DNA from: Alsobacter sp045348435 | GTDB taxonomy: Bacteria > Pseudomonadota > Alphaproteobacteria > Rhizobiales > Beijerinckiaceae | Direction of reading: 5' to 3' | DNA: 64,000 nucleotides | Assembly (NCBI RefSeq): GCF_045348435.1 | Contig: NZ_CP157484.1 | Location: forward strand, 3,472,001-3,536,000 | Part shown: positions 16,513 through 24,129 of the stretch, in pieces | Layout of the letters: each line of letters begins with the position of its first letter | Numbering within the stretch: position 1 is the first letter of the stretch | Position numbers and translations under genes: made by a program | The notes under the pieces: generated by a model | Told to the model about the DNA's origin: nothing | Databases searched by the model: none | What the model saw: only the letters and a program-made list of their open reading frames with translations

Positions 16513-17364
16513 TCAGCCGTTCACGATCGTCCCGCCATTGGGATGGATGACCTGGCCTGAGAGATAGGACGCGTCCTCGCTCGCCAGGAACACATAGGCG
16601 GACGCGACCTCCCGCGGCTGCCCGGGGCGAGCCATCGGCACGTCGGACCCGAAGCTCTTGACCTTCTCGGCGTCGAAGGTCGCCGGAATGAGAGGGGTCC
16701 AGATCGGACCGGGCGCCACGGCGTTGACCCGGACGCCGTCCTTGGCGAGGGCCATCGAAAGCGACCGCGTGAAGGCGACGATCGCGCCCTTGGTGGAGCT
16801 GTAGTCCAGCAGTTGCGGGCTGCCCTTATAGGCCGTCACCGACGTCGTGTTGATGATGCTGGAGCCCGCCTTGAGGTGCGGCCTCGCCGCCTTGGCCATG
16901 AAGAAATAGCTGAAGATGTTGGTGCGGAAGGTGCGCTCCAGCTGCTGCTCGGAGATCCCGGTGATGTCCTCGACCTGGTGCTGTTCGGCGGCGTTGTTGA
17001 CCAGCACGTCCAGCCCGCCGAAGGCCGCGACCGTCTTGTCGACCGCCTCCCGGCAGAGCGCCTCCTGTCCGACGTCGCCTGCGATGGCCAGCCCACGGGA
17101 CCCCTCCGCCTCGATCAGGCGGATCGTCTCCTGCGCGTCCTCGTGCTCCTCCTTGTAGACGATCGCGACGGACGCGCCCTCGCGCGCCATGGCGACCGCG
17201 ACGGCGCGACCGATGCCGCTGTCTCCTCCGGTGATGACGACGGACTTGCCGGCGAGCCGCCCCGCCCCCGGGAATCGGGGAGCGTAGTCCGGTTTCGGGT
17301 TCATCTCGCTCTCGTGGCCGGGCTGGCTCTTCTGATGCTGGGGCGGGAGGGTCTGGTCGGGCAT
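16513..17364 (-). CDS. SDR-family oxidoreductase, general-stress type
   Basis: This is a 283 aa classical/extended short-chain dehydrogenase. The cofactor motif is TGGDSGIG (near residue 45), the NNAA motif follows, and the catalytic tetrad includes S in TTSVTAYKG and YSSTK. The roughly 35-residue N-terminal extension (PDQTLPPQHQKSQPG..) is typical of the YghA/GSP39-like stress group. The substrate is unknown. It lies 42 bases after the 86 aa membrane protein gene, so both are probably driven by the sigma-EcfG promoter at 17699-17724. Confidence 0.9.
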   Translation of the reverse strand: MPDQTLPPQHQKSQPGHESEMNPKPDYAPRFPGAGRLAGKSVVITGGDSGIGRAVAVAMAREGASVAIVYKEEHEDAQETIRLIEAEGSRGLAIAGDVGQEALCREAVDKTVAAFGGLDVLVNNAAEQHQVEDITGISEQQLERTFRTNIFSYFFMAKAARPHLKAGSSIINTTSVTAYKGSPQLLDYSSTKGAIVAFTRSLSMALAKDGVRVNAVAPGPIWTPLIPATFDAEKVKSFGSDVPMARPGQPREVASAYVFLASEDASYLSGQVIHPNGGTIVNG

Positions 17365-17406
17365 GTTTGGTCCGTCGCTGATGTCTGGGTGGTGCGTCGG
17401 CGGCGA

Positions 17407-17667
17407 TCAGCCGTCGACGTGCTGGGCCAGGCCAGTGCCGATCAGGCCGCATACCGCGAGGCCAGTCGAAACGCTGGCGATAAGCGCGAGCGCCGGGCCG
17501 GGCGCGTCGCTGGTCAGGACGAGACGTCCGAGCCCCTGGGCGTCCAGCCCGACGAGAGCTGCGGTGAAGCCCGCCCCGAGAGCAAAGCCGCCCGCGAGGT
17601 TGAACATGAGGAAACGCGGCCACTCCGACAGACGGCGCGCCGCGACAAGGTCCGATGAGCGTTTCAT
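17407..17667 (-). CDS. Small two-helix membrane protein
   Basis: This 86 aa protein has two hydrophobic segments (about residues 20-42 and 58-82). I do not recognise the family. The ATG at 17665-17667 is chosen because an alternative start at 17700 would overlap the -10 element of the sigma-EcfG promoter. It is the first gene of a probable two-gene operon with the SDR. Confidence 0.7.
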   Translation of the reverse strand: MKRSSDLVAARRLSEWPRFLMFNLAGGFALGAGFTAALVGLDAQGLGRLVLTSDAPGPALALIASVSTGLAVCGLIGTGLAQHVDG

Positions 17668-17698
17668 CCGCTGGGTTTCCGCCGTCGCGTGGTTGACC

Positions 17699-17724
17699 AA
17701 CGGAGCCCATGCGGGGTTCGTTCC
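17699..17724 (-). promoter_or_regulatory. Sigma-EcfG promoter of the 86 aa-SDR operon
   Basis: Minus strand GGAAC (17724-17720), 17 bases, CGTT (17702-17699). Confidence 0.82.
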
Positions 17725-17750
17725 CGGCGGCGCGGAACGGAGCGGAGCTT

Positions 17751-19916
17751 TCAGCCGGCCCAGACTTTGGGCGCGCTCGGCTCGGCGCCGAGGGGCCGGA
17801 TGTGAGAGGCCGGAATGTCGATCGTCCAGCTGAACCCCTCAGGATCGTAGGCCAGCTGGGCGCGTCCGTTCAGGGCCCTGGGCACGAGCCGCTCGATCAC
17901 GGCGTGGCCGAACCCCTTGTGCCTCGGCGGCTCCACCCGGGGGCCGTTCCGCTCGCGCCAGGTGAACACGAAGCGGCCATCGGCATCGGGCCCGGCCGAC
18001 CATGCGATCTCGATCGATCCGCCGGGCGTCGAGAGCGCCCCGTATTTGGCGGAGTTGGTCGACAGCTCGTGCAGCGCCAGTCCGATGTTCTGGGCCGCCT
18101 CGGGCTCGAACCGCACGTCCTCGCCAGTGAGCCGGATGCGCGAGCCGATCAGGTCGCGCCAGTGGCTGAGCTGCGTGCGGACGAGCTCGGACACGGACGC
18201 GCCCTGCCAGTTCTCGTTGACGAGAATGTCGAGCGAACTCGCCAGACCTTGCAGCCGCCCGGAGAAGCGGGCCTCGAAGTCGCGGGCGGACACGCTGGTC
18301 GTGAGCGTCTGCCGGGCCATCGCCTGCACGACGGCCAGCAGGTTCTTGGTGCGGTGGGTGAGCTCCCGCAGGAGGATGCGGTTGTGCGTCTCGCGCTGGC
18401 GCCGGTCGGTGACGTCGACGCTGGCGCCGAGGATCCCCACGATGCCGCCCCTGGCGTCCCTCTGCGGCTCAACCCGGACGAGCTGCCACGTCTCGACGCC
18501 TCCGACAGCGACCCTGAACTCGCCGGCGGCGGGCTCGCCCAGGTCGAGCACCCCCTGCTTCATCTCGGTGAGCTTGCGCGACAGGTCGGCCGGGAAGACG
18601 TCCGCATCCGTCCGGCCGACGAAATCGGCGGCGATGCGGCCGTGGAAGTCGCGGCTCATCCACGAGTAGCGCAGGTCGGGACCCTGGGCGAAGACCGTGA
18701 TGTCGGCGCCCTTCAGGGCGACCTGGAAGCGCTGGACGGTGGTGCGCAGTTCGTCGCTCACCTGCGCCAACTGCTGCTGCACCTGCCGCTCGCCGGTGAG
18801 ATCGATGATCGCCCCGATGAGGCCGGTGAGCTGGCCGGCCTCGTCGACGACGGGTTCGGTCCTGACGCGGAACCACCGTCGCCCGCCGGACACGTCGACG
18901 CTGTATTGGTAGTCCCGGGCCTTGCCGGTCTCCAGCACGGACGTCTTGGCCGGAATCACGATGGCGGCCACCTCGGCAGGCAGGAAGTCCTCCTCGCGAG
19001 AGCCGATGATCTTGTCCCGGGCGTAGCCGAAGACGTCCCGGCTGATCCACGTGAAGATCCTGTTGACGTCCTGCGTAAAGACGACGACGTCCGCCGCCCG
19101 CAAGGCCACCTCGAAGCGCTGCACCGTCCCGGCGAGCTCGCGCGTTCGGACCGAGACGTCTTCCTCCAGCCGCTCATTGGCCTGCCGCAGCCCCTCGCGG
19201 TTGCGGGCGGCGTCGCCCAGGGCGCGGTAAGCGCTGACGATCTGGTGGACAGCAAACAGCAGGATCGCCAGCGTGGCGAGGCCGCTCAGGAAGAGCTGAC
19301 GGCGGGCCGCGCTGCGATAGCCCTGCTCGAGGCGCGCGATGTCGGACCGGTTGCCGTCGATGAACGCCAGGACGTTGGACCGGAGTTCGGCCTCCTCGGC
19401 GCGGCCCGAAGCCTGGCGCAACTCCGCGGACGCCTGTTCGCGCTCCCCGGCCTGGGCCAGGCGCACCAGCCTGTCGGCCTCGGCGAGCCGGCGCTCCAGC
19501 AGCGCCCCAATGCGCTCGAGCCTGTCCTTTTGCGCCGGATCCGCCCGCGCCTCCAGGGTGGCGAGCGCGGCCTTGGCCTGCGGCGCGAGGTCCCGGATGC
19601 GGAGCGCCTGGGCGTCATCGCCCAGCATGATCGCGGACGTTTCGGCGCTGATGATCGCCGCGAAGGTCGATTCGAGCTGGTAGGCGTTCTCGCGGATGTC
19701 AGCGGCCCGCATGCTCAAGGTGGCGATGCGGTCGGTGTTGAGGACGGCCAGCATGGCCGCGACGGCCGCCGCGACCAGGACGGCGACGGCGAAAATGGCC
19801 ACCCGGCCACCCCGGCGAAAGGTCGGCGCGGTCCGGCTCGCTTCGGCCCCGCGTGCTGCACGAGCCGAATCCGACGGCTCCGCAGGCGCCGCTGGGTCTC
19901 CTCCCGATCGCTGCAT
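17751..19916 (-). CDS. HRXXN-type (HWE/HisKA_2) sensor histidine kinase, candidate GSR kinase
   Basis: This 721 aa kinase has a transmembrane helix at about 37-60, a periplasmic helical sensor of the CHASE3 kind (about 60-205), a second membrane helix near 210-230, a coiled coil, two PAS domains (about 265-390 and 400-505) and a kinase core. The phospho-acceptor motif reads THRTKNLLAVVQ (His near 519), the HRXXN signature found in kinases that phosphorylate PhyR. An exact sigma-EcfG promoter lies 64 bases upstream, making it a likely feedback component. Which PhyR it serves cannot be told. Confidence 0.9.
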   Translation of the reverse strand: MQRSGGDPAAPAEPSDSARAARGAEASRTAPTFRRGGRVAIFAVAVLVAAAVAAMLAVLNTDRIATLSMRAADIRENAYQLESTFAAIISAETSAIMLGDDAQALRIRDLAPQAKAALATLEARADPAQKDRLERIGALLERRLAEADRLVRLAQAGEREQASAELRQASGRAEEAELRSNVLAFIDGNRSDIARLEQGYRSAARRQLFLSGLATLAILLFAVHQIVSAYRALGDAARNREGLRQANERLEEDVSVRTRELAGTVQRFEVALRAADVVVFTQDVNRIFTWISRDVFGYARDKIIGSREEDFLPAEVAAIVIPAKTSVLETGKARDYQYSVDVSGGRRWFRVRTEPVVDEAGQLTGLIGAIIDLTGERQVQQQLAQVSDELRTTVQRFQVALKGADITVFAQGPDLRYSWMSRDFHGRIAADFVGRTDADVFPADLSRKLTEMKQGVLDLGEPAAGEFRVAVGGVETWQLVRVEPQRDARGGIVGILGASVDVTDRRQRETHNRILLRELTHRTKNLLAVVQAMARQTLTTSVSARDFEARFSGRLQGLASSLDILVNENWQGASVSELVRTQLSHWRDLIGSRIRLTGEDVRFEPEAAQNIGLALHELSTNSAKYGALSTPGGSIEIAWSAGPDADGRFVFTWRERNGPRVEPPRHKGFGHAVIERLVPRALNGRAQLAYDPEGFSWTIDIPASHIRPLGAEPSAPKVWAG

Positions 19917-19979
19917 GTCTGCTTTTGCCCCGACCCGAGCGCAATGCGTCCGTCCGGCGACGTGGCCGCCAGACGCCTG

Positions 19980-20005
19980 AACGCGCCGTTCTGCGAAAAG
20001 GTTCC
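19980..20005 (-). promoter_or_regulatory. Sigma-EcfG promoter of the HRXXN kinase
   Basis: Minus strand GGAAC (20005-20001), 17 bases, CGTT (19983-19980). Confidence 0.83.
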
Positions 20006-20051
20006 GCTTCCGCTTGGGTGCTTCTTCGATGATGTCGACCTCTGCCCGGGA

Positions 20052-20204
20052 TCAACGCCCCACGGTGAAATACAAGACAACGCCGGCCAGGATCGCGAGG
20101 CCGAGGCCCATGCTGAGGACGTACCGGACATTGTGGCCCGTCACGCCCTGCCGGGCGCGCGTCTCGTTACTGCGGGTCGGCTCGTCCGGCAGCTGGTCTG
20201 ACAT
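20052..20204 (-). CDS. Small single-helix membrane protein
   Basis: This 50 aa protein has a polar N-terminus (MSDQLPDEPTRSNETRARQG) and one C-terminal transmembrane helix (VLSMGLGLAILAGVVLYF). The ATG at 20202-20204 has a GGAG site 7 bases before it. An exact sigma-EcfG promoter is 52 bases upstream. The family was not recognised. Confidence 0.75.
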   Translation of the reverse strand: MSDQLPDEPTRSNETRARQGVTGHNVRYVLSMGLGLAILAGVVLYFTVGR

Positions 20205-20255
20205 CAGGATCTCCAGGCTAGGGGCGAACGGCGCGCCCAGGCGGTCAGCCTGCGA

Positions 20256-20281
20256 AACGTCCACATGAGCGACGGGGTTCC
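20256..20281 (-). promoter_or_regulatory. Sigma-EcfG promoter of the 50 aa membrane protein
   Basis: Minus strand GGAAC (20281-20277), 17 bases, CGTT (20259-20256). It is divergent from 20308-20332. Confidence 0.83.
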
Positions 20282-20307
20282 GTAGCGGGCGCAACGAACG
20301 GATGTCG

Positions 20308-20332
20308 GGAACGGATCGAAGTGGAACACGTT
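20308..20332 (+). promoter_or_regulatory. Sigma-EcfG promoter of the 180 aa gene
   Basis: GGAAC (20308-20312), 16 bases, CGTT (20329-20332), 50 bases before the ATG at 20383. Confidence 0.83.
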
Positions 20333-20382
20333 TGTCCCTCGCCAGCCCATGCCGTCACGGTGTCGAGCGTTTCGAGGTCTCC

Positions 20383-20925
20383 ATGTCGATCCATGCCTTT
20401 CCTCCTGGCGTACGCATTTTGCTGCCGGCCGACGCGCTGTTCGTCATCGACGTGCTGCGCCGGTTCGAGCGTTTCCGCCACGGCTATGATCAGAAGCATC
20501 TGGACGCCGCCGCGGCCTCCATTCGGGAGCGGCTGGGCGACGGCGCTGTCGACGGCCTGATGTCGGACGCGCTGCTCCTCGACAACGAGCTGCGCCTGCG
20601 GACCAGCGGCGCCTTTGATTGCATGCCGGAGGGTGCGCCCTCGGCGACCGAGCATGAGCTTCTCCTGATCAGGATGATCGCCTGCATGCAGGCCGGCGAG
20701 TTCAAGGCCGCGGCGGCGCACGCCACCCAGCTTGAGATCGTCCAGAGCCGCGCGTTGTTGATGCTGGTGAACAAGATCGCGGGCCGGCTTGCCGACCATG
20801 GCCTGCGCCTGGACCGCGGCGTGCTGGAGCCGAGCTGGTCCATTCCCCACGCCCCGCCGCCGCGCGCGTCGGCCGGACGCGCGCCGGACCTGCGGATCGT
20901 GGCGTCGGCGAGCACGCTGGGCTGA
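20383..20925 (+). CDS. Hypothetical soluble protein under sigma EcfG
   Basis: This 180 aa, helix-rich protein has no membrane segment. Regions such as DAAAASIRERLGDGAVDGLM and ACMQAGEFKAAAAHATQLE look like a small helical repeat. I do not recognise the family. The ATG at 20383 follows the promoter and a GAGGT site; the upstream in-frame ATG at 20302 lies before the promoter and is rejected. A strong terminator follows, shared with the convergent ku gene. Confidence 0.72.
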   Translation: MSIHAFPPGVRILLPADALFVIDVLRRFERFRHGYDQKHLDAAAASIRERLGDGAVDGLMSDALLLDNELRLRTSGAFDCMPEGAPSATEHELLLIRMIACMQAGEFKAAAAHATQLEIVQSRALLMLVNKIAGRLADHGLRLDRGVLEPSWSIPHAPPPRASAGRAPDLRIVASASTLG

Positions 20926-20945
20926 TCAGACTGCCTCAAAACGAT

Positions 20946-20973
20946 AAAGGCCGGAGTTCACCTCCGGCCTTTC
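20946..20973. terminator. Bidirectional terminator between the 180 aa gene and ku
   Basis: An AAAGGCCGGAG / CTCCGGCCTTT stem with a 5-base loop and A/T runs on both sides. Confidence 0.85.
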
Positions 20974-20991
20974 GATTCGCACGCCTCCGCG

Positions 20992-22062
20992 TCAGGCGCT
21001 CTTGCGTCCGCGCGCCGGTTTCGCTCCGCCGGACCGCGCCGGCTTGCCCTTGACGGCGGGGGACCGTGCGGCCTCGTCCTTCGCCTTGCCGGTCGCCTTG
21101 GCGACGGGCTTGCTGGGCGCAAGCGGCTTCGCCCCACCGATCGCAGGGGCTTTCGCCGCGGCGGGGGCCTTGCCTTGCGCCTTGGCCGGAGCCTTCTTGG
21201 CGGCGGCCGGTTCCGTCACGGCGGCGGCTCGCTCCGGCGGCTCGCGCCGCTCCGGCGGCTCGCGCCGCTCCGGCGACTTGCGCTCGTCGGCCGCGAGGCT
21301 CTTACGCAGCGCGTCCATGAGGTTGACCACATTGCTCGGCTTCGGCTGGGCCGTCGCCGCGGGCGCGGCCCGTCCGCCCTGCTTGGCCTTCACCAGCTCG
21401 ACGAGGGCGTTCTCGTACCGGTCCTCGAACTTGGACGGATCGAAGGAGCCTTTCATCCGGCCGATGATATGGCCGGCGAGGTCCAGCATGTCCGGCGGGA
21501 TCGCGATGTCGGGGATGTCTTCGAAATACGCGTCTGGCGTACGGACCTCGTAGGGGTAGCGCAGCGTGGCCGCGAACAGCCCCTTGCCGCGGGGCTCCAG
21601 CATGACGATGCGCTCGCGCCGATAGAGGACCACGCGCGCGATGCCGACCACGTCGTGCTCGCGCATGGCCTCGCGGATCACCGCGAAAGCCTCCTGGGCG
21701 ACCCTGTCGACCGGGGCGAGGTAATAGGGAGCATCGAGATAGAGTTCGTCGATCTCGGATCGCGGCACGAAGGATTCGATGTCGATGGTATGGCTGCTCT
21801 CGATCGCGATCGCGTCGATTTCCTCGTCCTCGATGATGAGGTAGTCGCCCTTGGCGACCTCATAACCCTTGGCCTGATTTTCCGCTTCCACCACGTCACC
21901 CGTATCGGGGTCGAACATCTGGCGCCGGAGGCGGTTGCCCGTGGCTCGATTGACGGTGTGGAAGGCGACCCGGGCCGAGGCCGTCGAGGCGGGATAGAGC
22001 GCGACGGCGCAGGAAACGAGGGAAAGCTTGAGGTATCCCTTCCAGTTGGCACGCGGCGCCAT
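20992..22062 (-). CDS. ku: Ku-type DNA end-binding protein (NHEJ)
   Basis: This 356 aa protein starts MAPRANWKGYLKLSLVSC, the typical bacterial Ku beginning. Residues 1-260 form the Ku core that encircles broken DNA ends and recruits LigD. The C-terminus (about 265-356) is a long Lys/Ala/Pro-rich tail with a perfect ERREPP tandem repeat, as in extended DNA-binding tails of some bacterial Ku proteins. An AGGAG site precedes the ATG at 22060-22062, and the open frame upstream is non-coding because an exact sigma-EcfG promoter lies at 22105-22130. No ligD gene is in the window. Confidence 0.95.
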   Translation of the reverse strand: MAPRANWKGYLKLSLVSCAVALYPASTASARVAFHTVNRATGNRLRRQMFDPDTGDVVEAENQAKGYEVAKGDYLIIEDEEIDAIAIESSHTIDIESFVPRSEIDELYLDAPYYLAPVDRVAQEAFAVIREAMREHDVVGIARVVLYRRERIVMLEPRGKGLFAATLRYPYEVRTPDAYFEDIPDIAIPPDMLDLAGHIIGRMKGSFDPSKFEDRYENALVELVKAKQGGRAAPAATAQPKPSNVVNLMDALRKSLAADERKSPERREPPERREPPERAAAVTEPAAAKKAPAKAQGKAPAAAKAPAIGGAKPLAPSKPVAKATGKAKDEAARSPAVKGKPARSGGAKPARGRKSA

Positions 22063-22104
22063 GACCCAACTCCTGCGCGGCGAATCACGCTCGCCGGACT
22101 CTCG

Positions 22105-22130
22105 AACGTGAGTCGTCCGGGACTCGTTCC
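22105..22130 (-). promoter_or_regulatory. Sigma-EcfG promoter of ku
   Basis: Minus strand GGAAC (22130-22126), 17 bases, CGTT (22108-22105), 43 bases before the ku ATG. Confidence 0.85.
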
Positions 22131-22477
22131 ACGACACAGATTCATTCGCTACCCAACGTCCGACGGCAGCCATCATAACATGGGTCAAGATCCGACGCTG
22201 AGGTCCCGGGCGGCTGCCCAGCATCCGCCACAATCCGGCCGATATCCTGCCGTCCCGCATAGTCAACGCTTGGTTAACGTAAAGCTCAAGCCGCCCTGTT
22301 TCCCTCGGAAACACGGGACGTTGCTGGATACGAGCGTTACTGAAAAACCACACATCGCTCGTTCAACGTCTTCAGACCCCGTCCGGGGCGCAACCTGAAT
22401 TGAACAGCACCGTTGTGGCGGGTACAGTCTGACAGGCTCAAGCCTCGAGACTCACTCCTCGATAAGGATGCGAAATA
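22131..22477. other. Intergenic region between ku and omp genes
   Basis: Base composition drops here. It holds an imperfect hairpin around 22294-22318 (CCCTGTTTCC with GGAAACACGGG) and presumably the promoter and long leader of the outer membrane protein gene. No coding frame is convincing. Confidence 0.5.
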
Positions 22478-23191
22478 ATGATCCGTAATCTTCTCCTCGC
22501 CGCCACGGCGCTGACCGTGATGTCGGCAACGGCTTCCGCGGCTGACCTGCCCACCTCCAAGGGCGCCCCGATCGCCCCGATCGTATACGCTCCCGTGTTC
22601 ACCTGGACGGGCTTCTACGTCGGCCTGAACGCCGGTTACGGCTGGCAGGAGAGCCGCTCGGTCACCTTCTACAGCACCACGACCGGCGCGAACCTCGCCA
22701 CCTTCAGCAATGGCAGCGACGGCGGCTTCGTCGGCGGCGGCCAGATCGGCTACAACATGCAGTTCGGCCAGTTCGTCGCTGGCGTCGAGGCTGACATCCA
22801 GTACGCCGACCTCGGCGGCAACAACAACGGCTTCGCCCCCTACTACTTCGGCGGCAACGGCAACAACGGCAACTACTTCGGCACCGTCCGCGGCCGTCTC
22901 GGCTACGCGTTCGACCGCGCCCTCATCTACGTGACGGGCGGTCTGGCTTACGGCGACGTCGGCTCGAACGTGTTCAGCAACAGCGACACCCGCGCCGGCT
23001 GGACCGTCGGTGGTGGTCTCGAATACGCCTTCACCCCGAACTGGACGGCCAAGATCGAAGGCCTCTACGTCAACATCGATCGCGGCAACAACAATGGCGG
23101 CGTGCTCCTCGCCGTTCCCGGCGTTGCGGTTGCGACCAACAAGAACAACGACTTCGGCGTTGTTCGCGTGGGCGTGAACTACAAGTTCTAA
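22478..23191 (+). CDS. Omp25/31-type outer membrane beta-barrel protein
   Basis: This 237 aa protein has a signal peptide (residues 1-21, ending ASAADLP) and then WTGFYVGLNAGYGWQ, the common start of the eight-stranded Omp25/Omp31 family of Hyphomicrobiales. Alternating aromatic strands continue to a terminal VGVNYKF with the C-terminal Phe needed for barrel assembly. Codons are strongly biased and the start has an AAGGA site, consistent with high expression. A strong terminator follows. Confidence 0.93.
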   Translation: MIRNLLLAATALTVMSATASAADLPTSKGAPIAPIVYAPVFTWTGFYVGLNAGYGWQESRSVTFYSTTTGANLATFSNGSDGGFVGGGQIGYNMQFGQFVAGVEADIQYADLGGNNNGFAPYYFGGNGNNGNYFGTVRGRLGYAFDRALIYVTGGLAYGDVGSNVFSNSDTRAGWTVGGGLEYAFTPNWTAKIEGLYVNIDRGNNNGGVLLAVPGVAVATNKNNDFGVVRVGVNYKF

Positions 23192-23214
23192 TCCTCAGCT
23201 CACTCTGAGGCTTG

Positions 23215-23248
23215 AGGGCCCGGCGGAACCTTCCGCCGGGCCCTTTTT
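23215..23248 (+). terminator. Terminator of the omp gene
   Basis: A 13-base stem (GGGCCCGGCGGAA / TTCCGCCGGGCCC) is followed by TTTTT. Confidence 0.9.
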
Positions 23249-23385
23249 CATGGTCGGACGAGCGCGCGCCGCGCCGCACCCAGCATGGCGCCGACCGGGC
23301 CCTTCGCCCCGCAGGCGTTCGCCCGCGGAATTGCGCGGTCCTGATGCGTCGTGTTGAGAGGTTGAGGCCGTGTTCGGCCCCGGGC

Positions 23386-23769
23386 TCAGCCCTTGCGGGC
23401 CACCGCCATCAGCCGATCGATCGTGGACTGAAGCTCGGCGACCTGGAACGGCTTGCCGAGATGCGCGGTCGGCGGCTCTGGGGTGATCGGCTGCGGCCCC
23501 TGGCCGGTGTGCCCGGTGGCGAAGATGATCGGCAGGGCGGGAGAACCGCTGCGCATCGTCTCGGCGAGATTGTGCCCGGAGATGTCCGGCAGGCCGACAT
23601 CGGTGATGACGAGGTCGATATCGTCATGCTCGCCGAACAGCGTCAGCGCCTGGTCGCCGTTCAGCGCCTCGAGCGGCCGATGGCCGAGCTCCTCGAGCAT
23701 GTCCACGAGAGTGAGCGCGATCAGCGGCTCGTCCTCGACCAGCAAAATTTTCAAAGACGCGCCGCCCAA
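23386..23769 (-). CDS. Single-domain receiver, possible FAT GUY-family regulator
   Basis: This 127 aa protein is only a receiver domain: acidic pair in LLVEDEP, phospho-acceptor Asp in LVITDVGLPD and the conserved Lys in HLGKPF. The beta-4 segment reads LPIIFATGHTG, close to the FATGXY signature of single-domain receivers (SdrG, MrrA) that control kinases of the alphaproteobacterial stress response. The start is TTG at 23767-23769 (no in-frame ATG); a second TTG at 23754 is possible. Its position amid the stress regulon supports this, but the target is unproven. Confidence 0.8.
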   Translation of the reverse strand: MGGASLKILLVEDEPLIALTLVDMLEELGHRPLEALNGDQALTLFGEHDDIDLVITDVGLPDISGHNLAETMRSGSPALPIIFATGHTGQGPQPITPEPPTAHLGKPFQVAELQSTIDRLMAVARKG

Positions 23770-23890
23770 CCCAGATGATCCTCATCAAGAGACACGGGCG
23801 TGATTACGCGAACCCGACACCCACGTCCCGAGACTAGCCCGTCGACTGCAGCGTTTCCAGCGTTCGATGGAGTACCGAACCGTACTCAGC

Positions 23891-24082
23891 TCAAGGATGC
23901 TTCGTCTTGGTTGACGGTCGATCTTCGGCCGGGGCGGTGGAACGGGGCGCATCGACCGGCGTGTGGTCGTCCGGGCGCGCTTCGGCGGCCTGTTCGGTCG
24001 TGCTTCCGGGCTGGCCGGGACGCCTGGCCGGGGCCCCTTTCAGTTTGCGGTGGGCATCCTCGTCAGTGTTCTGGGTGGTCAT
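23891..24082 (-). CDS. Small disordered hydrophilic protein under sigma EcfG
   Basis: This 63 aa protein is rich in Pro, Ala, Thr and charged residues, with no hydrophobic core, so it is probably disordered. The family was not recognised. The ATG at 24080-24082 has a CGGAG site, and an exact sigma-EcfG promoter ends 23 bases before the start, giving a very short leader. That promoter is the main reason for calling it real. Confidence 0.65.
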   Translation of the reverse strand: MTTQNTDEDAHRKLKGAPARRPGQPGSTTEQAAEARPDDHTPVDAPRSTAPAEDRPSTKTKHP

Positions 24083-24104
24083 CGCTGGCTCCGTTGTGGA
24101 GTGA

Positions 24105-24129
24105 AACGGACCGGCTAGCCCAGGGTTCC
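24105..24129 (-). promoter_or_regulatory. Sigma-EcfG promoter of the 63 aa gene
   Basis: Minus strand GGAAC (24129-24125), 16 bases, CGTT (24108-24105). It overlaps the last codons of the hybrid kinase gene. Confidence 0.78.

Noticed and set aside
16497..16521. Plus-strand GGAAC-N16-CGTT match at the end of the SDR gene
   Set aside because: It points into the ends of minus-strand genes with no plus-strand gene after it; one such chance match is expected in the window.
17709..20201. 830-codon plus-strand frame opposite the HRXXN kinase
   Set aside because: Shadow frame; the kinase on the minus strand has full domain structure and a promoter.
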